Assembly (NCBI GenBank): GCA_030533315.1
Contig: JAUNJL010000014.1
Location: 24,012 to 32,039, forward strand
Origin: Eubacteriales bacterium
GTDB lineage: Bacteria > Bacillota_A > Clostridia > Lachnospirales > Lachnospiraceae
Direction: 5' to 3'
Length of the DNA stretch: 8,028 bases
In this document: positions 7,033-8,028 of the stretch, piece after piece
Layout: every line of letters begins with the position of its first letter
Position numbering within the stretch: the first letter of the stretch is position 1
The notes under the pieces: model-generated
The model's input: only the letters and a program-made list of their open reading frames with translations
Database searches by the model: none
What the model was told of the DNA's origin: nothing
Position numbers and translations under genes: made by a program

Positions 7033-7983
7033 TCAATTAAAGTACACCATTTCCTCCTCCAGGGGAGCACAGGGCTCTGCGGACTGCGCATACAGAACCA
7101 CGCCCTCCCCCTGGTATTCCATCCGCCGCTCAAAGGCCACCTTCGCCGTGATCTCCGCCCATTGCCCCTCCTTCAGGGAGGGAGCATTCTCGCTTTTGCA
7201 CACATATCCCAAAAACGTGGTGTCGTCCGCACAGCAGGTCATTGCCGTGCGTCCCGGGACGAAGAAGCGGCTTCCCATGCCTCTCGGCTTCAAAATGCGT
7301 CCCTTAAATCGGACAGTTTTTCCCACGTAGGTCTCCGGGTGGTCCATAGCATCCACAAACCAGATTCCATAGTCCTCCGGCATGATCTCCACCACGGGAG
7401 CCTCCAGGTCAAAGGGCAGCTCGTCCCCGAAAATGTCTTCGATCTCACCCTCCTCATCCTCAAAGATCACCTCTGCCCGCTGATTGTTCACCTTGATACT
7501 CCTTCGAAAGTTCGCCAGGGGATCCCCCTGCCGGCACCGGTTGAAGACAACCATGTCCGCATTCCTCACCATGTCCATAAAAATGGACTTCATGTTCGTC
7601 ATGTATACCTGAAAGGTGCTGGCATCGGCACAGGTAATGTGCTGCTCAATCCCCCAGCCCTGGGGGAGCTTCATCTGCTCCAGCTTGCTCACCAGCCACA
7701 TGCCGTTGTATTCCATTACCACCCTTTCCGGCTGATGGATGATCTCCATGGCCTCCAGCCGCTCCGTGGTCAGGTCTTCTTCCTTCTCAATGATCTCCAC
7801 CACGGTATTTCTCTTTGCAAGAGCTTTCGTATCGTACTCCTCTTCCCCCTCCTCGCAGAGGATCAAAAGGGTCTTCCCATCAATCCGAAAATAGTCCTGA
7901 TCCAGGGTAAAGCTCAAAAAAGTCGTTTTTCCACTTTCCAGAAATCCGGTAATCAAATAAACCGGAACCCTCACATCATCCAT
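7033..7983 (-). CDS. COG0523/CobW-like P-loop GTPase fused to a DUF1980/YcgQ-like C-terminal domain
   Basis: The 316-residue protein has two parts. Residues 1 to about 200 resemble the COG0523 (CobW/YciC/ZNG) GTPases that deliver metal ions: Walker A GFLESGKTT at 13-21, CEEGEEEYD at 43-51 in place of the family NEfG..D segment, EYNG at 91-94 as the Walker B region, and NRC at 148-150 where NKxD is expected. The family CxCC metal motif is absent. Residues about 205-316 resemble the C-terminal OB-like domain of YcgQ/TIGR03943 proteins, with VGKTVRFKGRI, then GRTAMTCCADD (Cys250, Cys251) and GYVCKS. In Bacillus ycgQ sits beside the permease gene ycgR, so a membrane-transport or metal role is plausible but inferred. 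The start is supported by AGGAGG (7988-7993), 4 bases before the ATG. Nucleotide hydrolysis is uncertain given the weak NKxD. Confidence 0.8.
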   Translation of the reverse strand: MDDVRVPVYLITGFLESGKTTFLSFTLDQDYFRIDGKTLLILCEEGEEEYDTKALAKRNTVVEIIEKEEDLTTERLEAMEIIHQPERVVMEYNGMWLVSKLEQMKLPQGWGIEQHITCADASTFQVYMTNMKSIFMDMVRNADMVVFNRCRQGDPLANFRRSIKVNNQRAEVIFEDEEGEIEDIFGDELPFDLEAPVVEIMPEDYGIWFVDAMDHPETYVGKTVRFKGRILKPRGMGSRFFVPGRTAMTCCADDTTFLGYVCKSENAPSLKEGQWAEITAKVAFERRMEYQGEGVVLYAQSAEPCAPLEEEMVYFN

Positions 7984-7996
7984 GTTTCCTCCTTAT

Positions 7997-8016
7997 TGTC
8001 CGGCCCTGGCCGGACA
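7997..8016 (-). other. Perfect 9-bp inverted repeat ahead of the GTPase gene
   Basis: On the minus strand TGTCCGGCC and GGCCGGACA flank a 2-base centre, forming a very stable GC-rich hairpin or a palindromic protein site immediately before the Shine-Dalgarno sequence. One upstream frame ends in TGA at 8017-8019 directly before it, so it may also mark the 3' end of a gene outside the window. There is no T tract, so it is not a typical terminator. Confidence 0.55.
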
Positions 8017-8028
8017 TCATGGTACACC

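Overview
The window looks like a chromosomal core segment of a moderately GC-rich Firmicute, most likely a Clostridia member of the Lachnospiraceae type. Supporting signs are the pth-mfd gene pair, strong AGGAGG-type ribosome binding sites on nearly every gene, a SurA/PrsA-like lipoprotein directly after mfd, a CobW-type GTPase carrying a YcgQ-like tail, and a leftmost protein whose N-terminal domain resembles one I associate with Lachnospiraceae. The species cannot be fixed from the sequence. I see no insertion sequence, prophage or CRISPR array.

Layout, right to left, because almost everything is on the minus strand. At 7984-8028 there is only a short leader with a perfect hairpin. At 7033-7983 lies a COG0523/CobW-like GTPase fused to a DUF1980/YcgQ-like C-terminal domain. 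At 6401-6979 is pth (peptidyl-tRNA hydrolase), and 33 bases after it comes mfd (3047-6367, transcription-repair coupling factor). A 179-base gap with a good sigma-A-type promoter leads to a SurA-like lipoprotein (1560-2867) with a highly acidic C-terminal tail. It is closed by a hairpin terminator at 1474-1513.

From the left, a plus-strand tRNA-Pro(CGG) at 1135-1208 has its own near-consensus promoter (1091-1119) and its own terminator (1223-1263), so it converges on the lipoprotein gene. Divergent from the tRNA is a minus-strand gene starting with GTG at 1011 and running open off the left edge. It encodes a small conserved-looking N-terminal domain followed by a long Glu/Lys-rich, repeat-bearing linker. 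The roughly 210 bases between the two facing terminators hold no convincing gene, only a doubtful frameshifted minus-strand reading frame.

Functionally, pth and mfd are housekeeping genes: ribosome/tRNA recycling and removal of stalled RNA polymerase with recruitment of excision repair. The lipoprotein probably works outside the membrane as a chaperone-like factor and has its own promoter. The GTPase fusion suggests metal handling. The most unusual points are the GTPase-DUF1980 fusion lacking the usual Cys metal motif, the acidic tail and degenerate isomerase domain of the lipoprotein, and the repeat-rich leftmost protein. I did not find a clearly new multi-gene system.
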